64,000 nucleotides of DNA from Halorientalis litorea (GCF_023028225.1 NZ_CP095485.1:62001-126000); one strand, 5' to 3'; shown: positions 18,194 through 26,808, counted from the stretch's first letter. The notes: generated by a model not told the origin, from the letters alone. A program made the numbers and translations.

Positions 18194-19399
18194 ATGACAG
18201 GCATTAATTTCGAAGTTGACGAAGAGACGCAGCTCGTATTGAACAGCCTTGATGAGTTTATTGAGCGGGAAGTAGCACCCTTAACAAGTGACCTTGAATC
18301 GAAACTTAACAATCCCACCCTAGGTCGACGAGCAAACGGTCAACCCACTGATGAGATACTCGAAGCAATCCAGAGTATTCGTCAAAAGAGTGGTGAGGCT
18401 GGGTTTTATGCTATGCATATGCCCGAAGAGGTGGGTGGCCAAGGGGTCTCAAAAATAACGTGGTACGCAGCGAAGCGCCACGTCGCTTCGAAGGGACGAG
18501 GGCTCTCTGAGTATGTCCTCAAGGGGCCGGAGGGGCCAAATGCGTTATTGGGTCTTGCTGAGGGTGAACAGGTCGAACGGTACTTCAAGCCAGTCGTGCG
18601 TGGTAAGAAATCGACTGCATTCGGTCAAACTGAACCCGATGTCGGCTCTGACTCACCCTCGATGTCAACCGAAGCTGAAAAGAACGGTGACGAATGGATA
18701 ATCAACGGTCGAAAGCAGTGGATTACGAACGCGGCATTCTGCGATTTCGCCCTCGTGCTGGCACGGACAAAGCCGCTGGCGGAGGTCGATCGGCGATACG
18801 ATGGTATCACGTGTTTCATCGTCGAACGAGACGAGTTCGAAGTCGGCTCGGTCAACAACGCTATTGGCTTAGAGGGTTGGCAAGCCGAAATCCTTCTGGA
18901 CGACGTTGCCGTACCTGAATCACGCGTTCTTGGCCCCAAGCATGGCGCATTTCGAGATGCAATGGAACTATTGACGATGGGTCGACTCGAACTCGGAGCA
19001 GAAGCTGTTGGCTACTCCCAGTATCTGCTTGAAAAGAGCCGGGAGTATGCACGAGAACGTGAAGCGTTCGGAGAGTCCATCGGGTCGTTCCAGCAGGTGT
19101 CAAGCATGTATGCACGAGGACGTGCGAAAACGTATATGGCAGACGCTGGGGGGCTACGAACCGCATGGAATCTGGATCAGGGTAACGACATCGTTGAGGA
19201 TGTCTCAATCTTCCATTGGTTCGCGACTAACGCTTTCTGGGAAATTGCGGATAACGCGGTCCAGATTCACGGTGCAAACGGCCTATCAGAGGACAATCCA
19301 TTTGTTGATCATCTCCATCTCGCTAGAGTGCTTCGGATCGTAGAAGGAACTGACGAGATCCAACTCAACACGATCGCTAAGCAAAACGGTCTCCTCTAG
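18194..19399 (+). CDS. Acyl-CoA dehydrogenase
   Basis: 401 aa, FAD-dependent. Typical family blocks are FGQTEPDVGSDSPSM and NGRKQWITNAAFCDFALVLART in the middle beta domain, ERQAFG-like EREAFGESIGSFQQV, and the C-terminal RIVEGTDEIQLNTIAK, whose Glu is the probable catalytic base. It oxidises acyl-CoA to 2-enoyl-CoA, the first step of beta-oxidation. It sits 30 bp after the ligase and 13 bp before the MaoC gene in one apparent operon. Electron-transfer flavoprotein genes are not in the window. Confidence 0.92.
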   Translation: MTGINFEVDEETQLVLNSLDEFIEREVAPLTSDLESKLNNPTLGRRANGQPTDEILEAIQSIRQKSGEAGFYAMHMPEEVGGQGVSKITWYAAKRHVASKGRGLSEYVLKGPEGPNALLGLAEGEQVERYFKPVVRGKKSTAFGQTEPDVGSDSPSMSTEAEKNGDEWIINGRKQWITNAAFCDFALVLARTKPLAEVDRRYDGITCFIVERDEFEVGSVNNAIGLEGWQAEILLDDVAVPESRVLGPKHGAFRDAMELLTMGRLELGAEAVGYSQYLLEKSREYAREREAFGESIGSFQQVSSMYARGRAKTYMADAGGLRTAWNLDQGNDIVEDVSIFHWFATNAFWEIADNAVQIHGANGLSEDNPFVDHLHLARVLRIVEGTDEIQLNTIAKQNGLL

Positions 19400-19412
19400 A
19401 CGAAAAATTGAT

Positions 19413-19856
19413 ATGTATAATAGATATTACGAAGATTTCGTCGTCGGCGAAACTCATAAAACCGATGATGTCGAAGTTACCAAGCAAGAAATCCTTGAGT
19501 TCGGGCAGAAATACGATCCGCTTCCGTTCCATATTGACGAAGAGACCGCAGCGGAAACGCCATTTAATGGCGTAATCGCAAGTGGACTGCAAACTTTTGC
19601 ACTCTCCCAGAAACAAGTCGTCGATAGTTTCTTTCGAGAAAGCCACCTGCTAGGGAGCGTCGGTTTTGACGAAGCAGAGTTCCCGAATCCTGTTCGTCCC
19701 GGAGATACACTTTCCACGACGCTTGAAATCCTTGAGAAGCGCCCATCAAAATCCAATCCTTCCCGAGGACTCGTGACGATTATGCGTAAGGTCGTTAATC
19801 AACACGACTCCGTTGTTCTTCGGGTAACCAATAATGTTCTAGTAGAACGGCAATAG
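19413..19856 (+). CDS. MaoC-like (R)-specific enoyl-CoA hydratase
   Basis: 147 aa, a single hot-dog domain. The hydratase-2 motif is YDPLPFHIDEETA with the catalytic Asp/His pair, then ASGLQTFALSQKQ and FPNPVRPGDTLSTTLEILEKR. It hydrates 2-enoyl-CoA to (R)-3-hydroxyacyl-CoA, so it could either parallel the crotonase domain or divert intermediates toward polyhydroxyalkanoate. It is the last gene of the catabolic operon. Confidence 0.88.
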   Translation: MYNRYYEDFVVGETHKTDDVEVTKQEILEFGQKYDPLPFHIDEETAAETPFNGVIASGLQTFALSQKQVVDSFFRESHLLGSVGFDEAEFPNPVRPGDTLSTTLEILEKRPSKSNPSRGLVTIMRKVVNQHDSVVLRVTNNVLVERQ

Positions 19857-20015
19857 GAATAGCATGGTTGGTCCACCGTTCTCTTCTGAAGGACGGGCTT
19901 GATTAGACACTCATCAAAATACGGTTTAGCGGTTCTATACTCAGCTTTACACGTTAGTGTCGGCGGTTGAGTGAACGAAGAGGTGGTTGATCTCTTCCAT
20001 AGAGTCCACAATCAT

Positions 20016-20998
20016 CGGGCCTTGTTTAGACGCTCAAAGACGCGTAGCTCAGCGGCACCTCCATTAGTATCGTGTTCCTAAAAGGTTCCGCTACATGTCT
20101 AATTTACTAGGAAGTGAAGCGGGTTAGATTCGGTTGTGCCAACGAAGCTAGCCCGCTTCACTATGCACGTCGTAACGCTGGCCCAAAAAGCCGTCGTCGG
20201 GACTCCTAACCCGCCCGTTCAGAAGGGTACTGGCGGCTACGCCGACTGGGTGATCGTGTCGATTCACGGCCTCAAGACGTATCTCAATTTACCGTACCGA
20301 CGGCTTCTCGAGGTCCTACACGAAATGCCGCGAGTCGCTCGAATCATGGAGTTAGAGATGGCTCAGCCACCTGATTTTACCACAGTGTGTGTCCGGATAC
20401 AACAGCTCAAAATGCCGCTCTGGCGTGACTTCCTCCGGCTGTCGGCGGAGCTGCACGACACCGGCGAGATTCAGGCGATCGACGCAACCGGCATGGATCG
20501 CATCGCGGCGAGCCAGCACTATGCGAAACGCACGAATTACACGTTCAAGGCGGTGAAAACTACCGCGTTGATCGACTGTAAAACTGGTACGATTCTAGAT
20601 ATACATTGCTCGATGAAACAACCGCACGACTCACAGATCGCGTGGCAACTGCTCACGCGAAACCTAGAGAAACTGAGCATTCTCACCGCCGACAAAGGCT
20701 ACGACTGGGAGCTGCTTCGCCACAAACTCCGGTCATAGGGCGTCAAACCGGTAGTCAAGTACCGCGAGTTCGGCTGGCACGGCGTCGCCAACAATGTCTT
20801 GCTTGATGATACGATCGACCACCAACGCTCGAACATCGAGGCGACGTTTTTCGCGCTTCGGCGCAAATACGGCGAGATCGTTCGAGCGAGAACGTGGTTC
20901 GGCCAGTTCCGAGAACTCGTTCTCAAGTGCGCAGTCAGAAACGTGGAACTCGCGCTCGACCGCTCAAACACATGAATTCAGGCGTCTAATCAGGGCCT
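20016..20998 (+). mobile_element. IS5-family insertion sequence (inactive)
   Basis: The ends resemble each other in inverted orientation: GGGCCTTGTTTAGACGCTC on the left, AGGCCCTGATTAGACGCC reading inward from the right. A second left-end-like sequence (GGGCTTGATTAGACACTC, about 19893-19915) lies 120 bp upstream, so a related copy once inserted nearby. The transposase inside carries a premature stop. Confidence 0.65.
20136..20975 (+). pseudogene. IS5-family transposase with premature TAG
   Basis: It starts with GTG (PTKLARFTMHVVTLAQKAV). Catalytic Asp residues lie in IQAIDATGMDR and ILTADKGYDWELL. An in-frame TAG at 20736-20738 follows LRHKLRS, and the same frame continues as GVKPVVKYREFGWHGVANN with the catalytic Glu in RSNIEATFFALRRKYG. 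Only one point change separates it from an open frame, so the loss is recent. Confidence 0.8.
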
Positions 20999-21000
20999 AA

Positions 21001-21316
21001 TTGAGTATATTCATCGAGTCTCGACGTACTGCGCGCTGTACATCGCCTCACCAGGTTCGGACCAGCGGCCGACGGCTTGAGGAGTAACTCTGAAACGCCA
21101 ATTATTGACGAGTTGTCGGGCGTTTATTGGCGTGTACACAGAGCTCCACGTGGGCAGGGACAGACATCGCACCCATGTTCACGCCCTGTAGTGTTGGAGT
21201 CTGACATTCCACCCCTGCCCCTCGTCCGCTCTCATGTTGGAGAGCCATCTCTCGGTCGCTGGTGTGCCCCCGATCCGAATCGGCTATCCGAGACCACCTC
21301 CACCACCGATTGCTGA
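21001..21316. other. Non-coding junction between IS5 and the accessory region
   Basis: Frames on both strands are short and of unusual composition. No promoter, RNA gene or repeat is recognised. It probably contains rearranged debris, since the next gene appears to lack its natural 5' end. Confidence 0.4.
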
Positions 21317-21331
21317 TTGCCGCTTGTCCAA

Positions 21332-21955
21332 GTGGCGAACGAGGAGTTCGATGGTACAGAAATCTCTGAGGTATGCTTAGCGACGCAATGGAGACATCGT
21401 AGAACTCGAATACGTCGGAGCGGCCCCCGTGAAACGGATGGCGACGCCGAGCGCGTCGCACAGGTGTACCGGCATTCAGACGGTTACCCAGGTAGCGTTC
21501 TGCGGGATCTCTCCCAGCTAAAGGAACTTCTCGATGCGACTCGCGCCGAGCGCGGACCGGGGTACACAGCGGCGACATTCGTGTTCCTCGACAAGCTCTC
21601 GACGATCGACCTGTATCTGGATGGTGACCCAGACCGAACGATCCACGCTGACCAACCCTCGGATCTCCTCGAGCCGGACAATATGGAGCACCTCGACCAG
21701 CCGATGTTCCTGCTCGGACACGGCGTCGAGAGCCCAGCCGACGGCATTCACGGCGACGAAGAGTACCTCTACGTCGTCGAACTCCCGACCCGGAACCCGT
21801 TCGAGGGCCCCTCCGAGTGGACCGTCAAGGTGAGTGGTCACTCCGCCTTCCCCCGGTGGGATGGTCCGACCGAGGAAGCCTTCGAGCGGGCCAGCTGGCA
21901 GTTCCACGGCCCGCTTGAGCACGCGCTCGAAGAGCTGGTCGCTGAGCCGGCGTGA
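21332..21955 (+). CDS. Hypothetical haloarchaeal protein, possibly 5'-truncated
   Basis: From about residue 45 the frame has strong coding character (VYRHSDGYPGSVLRDLSQLKEL, FVFLDKLSTIDLYLDGD, MEHLDQPMFLLGHGV, GDEEYLYVVELP). The first 40 or so residues (RHRRTRIRRSGP) do not look like the same protein. Either the gene lost its natural start in a rearrangement or translation starts at an unusual codon near 21460; the GTG at 21332 is only the most plausible formal start. The body is acidic with no recognised domain and is plasmid-type. Confidence 0.6.
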   Translation: MANEEFDGTEISEVCLATQWRHRRTRIRRSGPRETDGDAERVAQVYRHSDGYPGSVLRDLSQLKELLDATRAERGPGYTAATFVFLDKLSTIDLYLDGDPDRTIHADQPSDLLEPDNMEHLDQPMFLLGHGVESPADGIHGDEEYLYVVELPTRNPFEGPSEWTVKVSGHSAFPRWDGPTEEAFERASWQFHGPLEHALEELVAEPA

Positions 21956-21968
21956 ACGCGTAGCCCGC

Positions 21969-23339
21969 TCAGATGATGCCGCCGATGATGAGTAGTCCGA
22001 CCACGAGCAGCAGCGTCGCGACAACGCTTCCCCCGGCCAGCCACTTGTTCTCCATCGCCTTCTCGTGGAGCGGCATGTCGGCGTACTCCTCGCGGAACGC
22101 CTCGAGATTCCCCTCGTCGTAGAAGTACTTCGTCTTCAGCGCGAACCGTTCCGTCACCGCACAGCCCGTACAGATCGGCTCACCTTCCAGCCGCTCCATT
22201 TTGATGTGACTGGAGCAGGCGATGGCCCCGCAGTTCGAACAATAGGTGTACGTCTCATCGATGCCGCTCGTGTCACAGTGGACGCACCGATGGATGCCGT
22301 CCTCGGCTGTTACTCTGGACGGGCCTGCCGCGTAGTACTCGTAGGGGTAGGTGTACGCTTGGATGTCGGTGGTGTGCCGAACCTCGGGGAGGTATACGGG
22401 CTCGATCGACTGCACGGAGATGTCCGAACGATTCGGCTCGCAAGTCTTGTGGTACGTGACGTTGTTGTCGCCGGTGTAGGTCACCGTCGTCATGTGGTGC
22501 TGCTGGAGGCGCTCGACGGCCCACTCCTTGTACTCCGTCTGGGTCTGTCCGAACCGGCGCTCCTCGACGTCGTCGAACACCTCTCCGAACTGCTCGGCGT
22601 CGAGGTCGACCGTCGCGTGGAGATTCTCGGTGACCAGCGTCCCGACGTCCTCGTCGACGACCTGCGGCTGCCCGCGTTCGGCGTGGGCAACGAATCGCGT
22701 CCGGTCGTTGATCCGGTGGATGACGCCCACCGACGTCTCGAAGACGGCGTTCGTGTCCGCGGTGACCGCGACCACTGGGCGGAACGTCACCGATGAGTGC
22801 GGTTCTGGAAGGTCGGCGGCTTCGATGTTCTCGATGTCGCGGAACGCCTCCGCGACGGCCGCGTCGACGTCGGCGGCCGGATCGTACGGGCGGAGCGTCT
22901 CGTCGCAGAGAATCTCGATGCGCCCGTTGTAGAGGTCGAGGCCGATCTCGTCGGCAATCTCCCGGAGGTCCTCGCCGTCGAGCAGCTCGATTGGGTGTGG
23001 GTCGTCGTTCTGCTGGAGGCGGTCGGCGTACTCCTGAGCAGGGTTCGTAAACCGGCCGGTCGTGACGACCATTCCGCGTTTGGGGCCGTCGAAGTCGAAC
23101 GTCGCGATCGCCGAGTGAAGCTTCTGGACGACCGGCCGCCCGACCGTCCCCGTGTGCTTGCACTCGACGATGATCGCGCGCCGCCTGCCGTCGACGACCT
23201 CCTCCATGAGGACGTCGCGACCCTCGTCAGCTGTCTTCTCGGCCTGGCGGACGTTCTCGTAGCCGAGGTTGCGGAACACGTCCGCCATCACGTCCTCAAA
23301 CTCGAACCCCGAGAGATCGTCCAGTACAGCCATCCTCAA
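21969..23339 (-). CDS. Mrr-like restriction endonuclease with zinc ribbon and membrane tail
   Basis: 456 aa. The N-terminal Mrr-cat nuclease fold (FEFEDVMADVFRNLGYENV, DEGRDVLMEE and VECKHTGTVGRPVVQKLHSA) gives the PD-(D/E)xK set D...E-x-K. A middle domain of unknown fold follows. Near residues 350-400 come two zinc-ribbon Cys pairs (CVHCDTSG, YCSNCGAIACSSH) and ICTGCAV. The last 25 residues form a transmembrane helix (GGSVVATLLLVVGLLIIGGII). A membrane-anchored nuclease could act on incoming foreign or modified DNA. It is divergent to the DUF6166 fragment and the toxin-antitoxin pair. Confidence 0.82.
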   Translation of the reverse strand: MRMAVLDDLSGFEFEDVMADVFRNLGYENVRQAEKTADEGRDVLMEEVVDGRRRAIIVECKHTGTVGRPVVQKLHSAIATFDFDGPKRGMVVTTGRFTNPAQEYADRLQQNDDPHPIELLDGEDLREIADEIGLDLYNGRIEILCDETLRPYDPAADVDAAVAEAFRDIENIEAADLPEPHSSVTFRPVVAVTADTNAVFETSVGVIHRINDRTRFVAHAERGQPQVVDEDVGTLVTENLHATVDLDAEQFGEVFDDVEERRFGQTQTEYKEWAVERLQQHHMTTVTYTGDNNVTYHKTCEPNRSDISVQSIEPVYLPEVRHTTDIQAYTYPYEYYAAGPSRVTAEDGIHRCVHCDTSGIDETYTYCSNCGAIACSSHIKMERLEGEPICTGCAVTERFALKTKYFYDEGNLEAFREEYADMPLHEKAMENKWLAGGSVVATLLLVVGLLIIGGII

Positions 23340-23396
23340 TTATGTGGACAGTACGTTGCAACTGCCAAATACGTTGCCGAACGCTACGCCGTCCTG

Positions 23397-23426
23397 TTTG
23401 TTGAACCCCTGAGAGGGGTGCGGGGG
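23397..23426 (+). promoter_or_regulatory. Element B copy 3
   Basis: TTTGTTGAACCCC-TGAGA-GGGGTGCGGGGG, with a CCCC/GGGG stem around a GAGA-type loop. It ends 25 nt before the ATG at 23451. Confidence 0.55.
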
Positions 23427-23450
23427 TCACCGAACCGCCCGCGAGCAACG

Positions 23451-23660
23451 ATGAACGGGAATGTACCTATGGCCAGTTCGGAATCGGTTCCAGTAGCATC
23501 GCCAGGTCAGGCTCACCGAGACGCAGTCGAATACGTCGGCTTCCGCGTCGACGGCCAAGCCGTCGTCCTGAACCTCTCGGAACATCGGCGACTCTCCCTC
23601 GAGCGCAGTCTGGACCTCGTCAACCACAGTCCGAGTACTCAACCGAAGGTACTTACGTGA
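23451..23660 (+). pseudogene. DUF6166 gene fragment (5' part only)
   Basis: 69 codons. Residues EYVGFRVDGQAVVLNLSEH and RLSLERSLDLVNHSPS align with the first 35 residues of the full-length DUF6166 protein at 24822 (YVGRRRRGELVVTRLPEDEE, LTLDRSLDIVNHSPSG). Similarity stops exactly there and the frame ends at a TGA inside the operator of the toxin-antitoxin pair. It is a paralogue truncated by arrival of that module. Confidence 0.7.
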
Positions 23661-23674
23661 TACAAGCGTATCAC
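23657..23674. promoter_or_regulatory. Palindromic operator of the toxin-antitoxin operon
   Basis: GTGATAC-AAGC-GTATCAC, a perfect 7 bp inverted repeat ending 5 nt before the antitoxin ATG. Ribbon-helix-helix antitoxins autoregulate through such sites, which is the inferred role. Confidence 0.65.
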
Positions 23675-23679
23675 AGCGT

Positions 23680-23958
23680 ATGAGCACTGACAGCGACGCC
23701 GGCGGTGACGGTGAAATGGAGAAGATCAACGTCCGAGTGCCACAGTCGCTGCTGGCACAGGTCGACGACGTCTGGGAGGAGCGTGGCTACGCGAACAAAT
23801 CCGAGTTCATCCGCGACGCGCTTCGAGACGCTGTCAACCCGCCAACGCAGCTGTCCGAGGAAGCGCTTGAACACCTGGCTGAGAGTCGCAAGCAGCGAGA
23901 GCAGGGCGAGACGGTGTCGCAGGACGACGTGAAGGACCGCTTGGGAATCGATGACTGA
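23680..23958 (+). CDS. Ribbon-helix-helix antitoxin (CopG/ParD type)
   Basis: 92 aa. After a short flexible N-terminus comes the RHH core KINVRVPQSLLAQVDDVWEERGYANKSEFIRDALRDAV (beta strand, two helices, and the NKSEFIR helix N-cap). The C-terminal tail (EEALEHLAESRKQREQGETV) should wrap the toxin. It overlaps the toxin gene by 8 nt, the common order antitoxin then toxin. Confidence 0.85.
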   Translation: MSTDSDAGGDGEMEKINVRVPQSLLAQVDDVWEERGYANKSEFIRDALRDAVNPPTQLSEEALEHLAESRKQREQGETVSQDDVKDRLGIDD

Positions 23959-24214
23959 GGTCGAGTGGACACCGAAAGCACTCGATTTACTGGAGGGTCT
24001 CGACACTGAAGCCCAAGAGCGGTTGGTGAAGAAACTCGACGAGGCGAAAGACTGGACCTCCCACCGACTCGAAAAGCTCACCGGCTATCCATACTACAAG
24101 CTCCGCGCCGGCGACTACCGAGCGATCATCACATGGGACCGAGACGAGGAGGTCCTCATCGTCGAGGCGGTTGGGCATCGGCGGAATATCTACGATCGCC
24201 ACCTCCCACCGTAA
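23951..24214 (+). CDS. RelE/ParE-family toxin
   Basis: 87 aa. The RelE/ParE fold is visible as VEWTPKALDLLEGLDTEAQERL, then the core KLTGYPYYKLRAGDYRAIITWD and the C-terminal VEAVGHRRNIYDRH. The R-x-G-D-Y-R block and the final HRRNIY are typical of RelE-type ribosome-dependent mRNA interferases, which makes that activity likelier than gyrase poisoning. It is translationally coupled to the antitoxin at 23680. Confidence 0.87.
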   Translation: MTEVEWTPKALDLLEGLDTEAQERLVKKLDEAKDWTSHRLEKLTGYPYYKLRAGDYRAIITWDRDEEVLIVEAVGHRRNIYDRHLPP

Positions 24215-24290
24215 CCCATTTCACCTACGGAGCGGCTCTGGTCGGTGACGAATCTAGTCTGAGATTCAAGTACGACTCCGGTCGGTAGTG

Positions 24291-24318
24291 TTTATTGCCC
24301 CCGAGAGGGGTGCGGGGG
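24291..24318 (+). promoter_or_regulatory. Element B copy 4
   Basis: TTTATTGCCCC-CGAGA-GGGGTGCGGGGG, 22 nt before the ATG at 24340. The surrounding 24258-24415 segment recurs at 33289-33450. Confidence 0.6.
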
Positions 24319-24339
24319 ATTCACTCCCCTCACCGAACT

Positions 24340-24825
24340 ATGACCGATTCAGAGTACCCCTGGCGAGACGAATCGCTCCTCTACGAACTCTACTGGGAAC
24401 AGGAGTTGAGCACGGTCAAGATTGCGGAGGAACTGGGATGTACACAACAGACGATCTCGAAGTGGATGCAGAAGTTCGACATCTCTCGTCGGGACGCACG
24501 CGAGGCGGCCCCGAACCGGCGACGGCATCCCGCCGTGTTCACCGACCGTGGCTACGTCATCTGCGCGTCGAACTATCGAGGGACAACAGATTCCGTCGGA
24601 ATTCACCGACTCGTAATGGTGGCAGAGCACGGGTTCGACGCCGTCGCAGGCAAGCACGTGCATCATAAAAATGGCGTCCGGTGGGACAACAGACCGGAGA
24701 ACCTCGAGCTACTCAGTCGCTCCGAACACGCCGAACGACACGGCTTCGGGTCCGAGATCAAGCCTACCGACCACGAGTGGGACGTCTCTGATCGCGAGCG
24801 GGACGAACGGGGGCGATTCAAATGA
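24340..24825 (+). CDS. HTH-HNH endonuclease
   Basis: 161 aa. A homeodomain-like HTH at residues 10-50 (LLYELYWEQELSTVKIAEEL, GCTQQTISKWMQ) is followed by an HNH nuclease region with RLVMVAEHG, the His pair and Asn in HVHHKNGVRWDNRPENLELL, and SEHAERHG. This AP2/HNH-like layout is typical of phage and plasmid homing or nicking enzymes with their own DNA-recognition module. The stop overlaps the DUF6166 start (ATGA). A near-identical copy of its first 25 codons is stranded at 33378. Confidence 0.82.
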   Translation: MTDSEYPWRDESLLYELYWEQELSTVKIAEELGCTQQTISKWMQKFDISRRDAREAAPNRRRHPAVFTDRGYVICASNYRGTTDSVGIHRLVMVAEHGFDAVAGKHVHHKNGVRWDNRPENLELLSRSEHAERHGFGSEIKPTDHEWDVSDRERDERGRFK

Positions 24826-25439
24826 CGACGGCGTACGTCGGCCGGCGTCGACGGGGAGAGCTCGTTGTCACTCGCCTTCCTGAAGATGAGGAACTCACCC
24901 TCGACCGCAGTCTCGATATCGTCAATCACAGTCCGAGTGGCTTTGAGATCGGGTATCGGGGTAGCGGCCCCGCCCAGCTCGCGTGCGCACTTCTGCTCGA
25001 CTACTACGACGATGAGCAGGTCGCCCGTGAGCACTACATCGCGTTCCGGAATCAGGTGGTCTCACAGCTGGAGTGCGACGGTGCAGCGGCGTGCTGGCAC
25101 CTCACCGGCGAGAAGATCGACGCCGCGATGTCGACCCTTACCGACGACGTCGTCGCGCTCCCCGACGGTGGACGGCCGTCACCGACGCTCCCCGAGAACT
25201 GGCGAACCGTCTCTCGCCCGGACCGGCAGGTCTTCCAGCGCGCTGATCGCGACCACTACATCGTACTCGGGGATGGAAGCGACGAGTGGCTGGTCGTTCT
25301 CTGCAGCCAGGGCGACCGTGCATATCCTGCCCCGCTCGTACATCGGACGGTTGCCGAGGATGCTGACGTAGAACGAGTAATCCGGGAACTCGCAGAAGAG
25401 AGCAACGACCTCATCGAACCCCCGGAGGGGAGGCACTGA
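24822..25439 (+). CDS. DUF6166 family protein
   Basis: 205 aa. The DUF6166 region at the N-terminus reads TAYVGRRRRGELVVTRLPED ... SLDIVNHSPSGFEIGYRGSGPAQLACALLLDYYDDEQVA. A second half carries WHLTGEKIDAAM and VFQRADRDHYIVLGDGSDEWLVVL. The family is common on haloarchaeal plasmids and has no known role. It is coupled on both sides (ATGA overlaps with the HNH gene and the small gene at 25439), so these genes are translated as one cassette. Confidence 0.82.
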   Translation: MTTAYVGRRRRGELVVTRLPEDEELTLDRSLDIVNHSPSGFEIGYRGSGPAQLACALLLDYYDDEQVAREHYIAFRNQVVSQLECDGAAACWHLTGEKIDAAMSTLTDDVVALPDGGRPSPTLPENWRTVSRPDRQVFQRADRDHYIVLGDGSDEWLVVLCSQGDRAYPAPLVHRTVAEDADVERVIRELAEESNDLIEPPEGRH

Positions 25440-25570
25440 TGGAGACGCTTCGACTGGCGCGAGCCACCCACCGCCTCCTCGAACGTGGTGTCGAGGCGCT
25501 CGAGAAAATCGGGCGCGAACTGGAGCGATACAACGACCGACAGGAGCGCACCGACGACACCGACTCGTGA
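25439..25570 (+). CDS. Small helical protein, 43 aa
   Basis: The ATG overlaps the DUF6166 stop (TGATG) and its own stop overlaps the GTG of the next gene. Coupling on both sides is the main evidence that it is real. It forms one amphipathic helix (TLRLARATHRLLERGVEALE, KIGRELERYNDRQ) with an acidic tail. The function is unknown. Confidence 0.6.
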   Translation: METLRLARATHRLLERGVEALEKIGRELERYNDRQERTDDTDS

Positions 25571-26232
25571 CCCAAACACACTCTCTAGACCAAATACGGA
25601 GTACCGGCTTCCAGTATACGCCCACCCCCGAGGGGTGTTCGTGTCCCATCCATCGGGAAGGCCAGCCGGTCACGGCGCCGCTCGGTTTGCGGTTCGCAGA
25701 GCGCGTCCATATCGAATCGATCCCGCGCCATGTCGCCGGCGCGATCTACGAAACACATCACTCCTATATGGACGATGTCCCCCGGACGAATCTTGTCCAT
25801 CACGGACTCTGTTACCAGGACCAGCTACTAGGTGCGATTACGTGGCGCTATCCGCTGATTCGCTCGCTGGAGTACGACGGGACGCGATTCGAGGGCGACG
25901 AAATCGTTGAGGCGGCACGAATTTGCATCGGCGTCGATTTCCCCAATCTCGCCTCTGCGGCCCTCGCCCGGTCGATGGAACGGTTCGTGCGTCGGCACGG
26001 CCAGCGACGAGGCGTTCGGCTCCTGCTGACGTTCGTGCGAGCCGACTTCGACGGCTCGATGATCAAAGCGCTCAGAGACAAGGGCTGGCACTGTGCCGGT
26101 AAAACGGACCCCGGCCAAGCGGGAAATCGCCCCGATAAGCAGATCCGAGAGCAGCCGAAGTGGCGGTTTCTCTGCGAGGTCCCAGCTGAGTCCGATCGGG
26201 AACAGGCCTCACTCGGGAGGTGGTCCCAATGA
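25567..26232 (+). CDS. Mom/GNAT-like protein
   Basis: 221 aa from a GTG start that overlaps the preceding stop. N-terminal PTPEGCSCPIHREGQPV holds C-x-C-x(2)-H. The core LLGAITWRYPLIRSL ... EIVEAARICIGVDFPNLASA ... ALARSMERFVRRHG ... RLLLTFVRADFDGSMIKAL ... DKGWHCAGKT has the strand-helix order and conserved elements of the phage Mu Mom/GNAT group, whose founding member modifies adenine to block restriction. The similarity is by pattern, not by search. Another GNAT function is possible. Confidence 0.6.
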   Translation: MTQTHSLDQIRSTGFQYTPTPEGCSCPIHREGQPVTAPLGLRFAERVHIESIPRHVAGAIYETHHSYMDDVPRTNLVHHGLCYQDQLLGAITWRYPLIRSLEYDGTRFEGDEIVEAARICIGVDFPNLASAALARSMERFVRRHGQRRGVRLLLTFVRADFDGSMIKALRDKGWHCAGKTDPGQAGNRPDKQIREQPKWRFLCEVPAESDREQASLGRWSQ

Positions 26233-26771
26233 CCACGAATGCCAGTCTCGATGAATTCGTAGCGGAGCCAGATTCGGACAGCCAGACAGATGACGATTCC
26301 TCGGTCGTCGACCAGCTGTTGAAACCGGTATCGCCGTCGCTCGGACTGCAGCTCGTCCCCGGCAGGGGTGACCCAATATACCTCCAAAACACGGGGACCG
26401 AACGCTACCTGTTCCGAGATGACCACGAGCGATGGTTCATCCTCCAGCCCTCAGCTAAGAAATCGGTCGACAACTTCGTTCGCTGGGTGTATCTCCCTGA
26501 GAACAAGCCCACTGAGATCGCCCGAACAGCGATGGGCCAACGGACGGTTCTCGGCTACAGGTACGTTTCACGGAACGAGGCTCCCGAGCCGGTGGCGACG
26601 ACGGTGACAGCGATGTTCGTCAGCGAACCTTGGCCCGATGCCACCTACGAGTGTGGATCCTGTAGTAGAGAGTTCGACTCACCACAAAGCCACGCTCGGC
26701 ATTGCTGGGAAGCACACCCCTGGGTTCCAAATCCTGAGCAGGTCCGGGTACGGAGAGACGAATCTGAGTAG
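26229..26771 (+). CDS. C2H2 zinc-finger protein, 180 aa
   Basis: The ATG at 26229 overlaps the previous stop. The N-terminus is acidic and disordered; the middle is an alpha-beta domain (LGLQLVPGRGDPIYL, RYLFRDDHERWFILQPSAKK). The C-terminal C2H2 finger reads YECGSCSREFDSPQSHARHC, with the last His in WEAH. It may be a DNA-binding regulator of the cassette; no target is visible. It is the last gene before the first element A. Confidence 0.7.
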   Translation: MTTNASLDEFVAEPDSDSQTDDDSSVVDQLLKPVSPSLGLQLVPGRGDPIYLQNTGTERYLFRDDHERWFILQPSAKKSVDNFVRWVYLPENKPTEIARTAMGQRTVLGYRYVSRNEAPEPVATTVTAMFVSEPWPDATYECGSCSREFDSPQSHARHCWEAHPWVPNPEQVRVRRDESE

Positions 26772-26808
26772 TTCCGACATCTGATCCGAGCCGCGGACTG
26801 GACCTGGA

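Noticed and set aside
22273-23163. 296-aa minus-strand Arg-rich frame
   Set aside because: Shifted reading of the Mrr-like gene; no domain and extreme Arg content.
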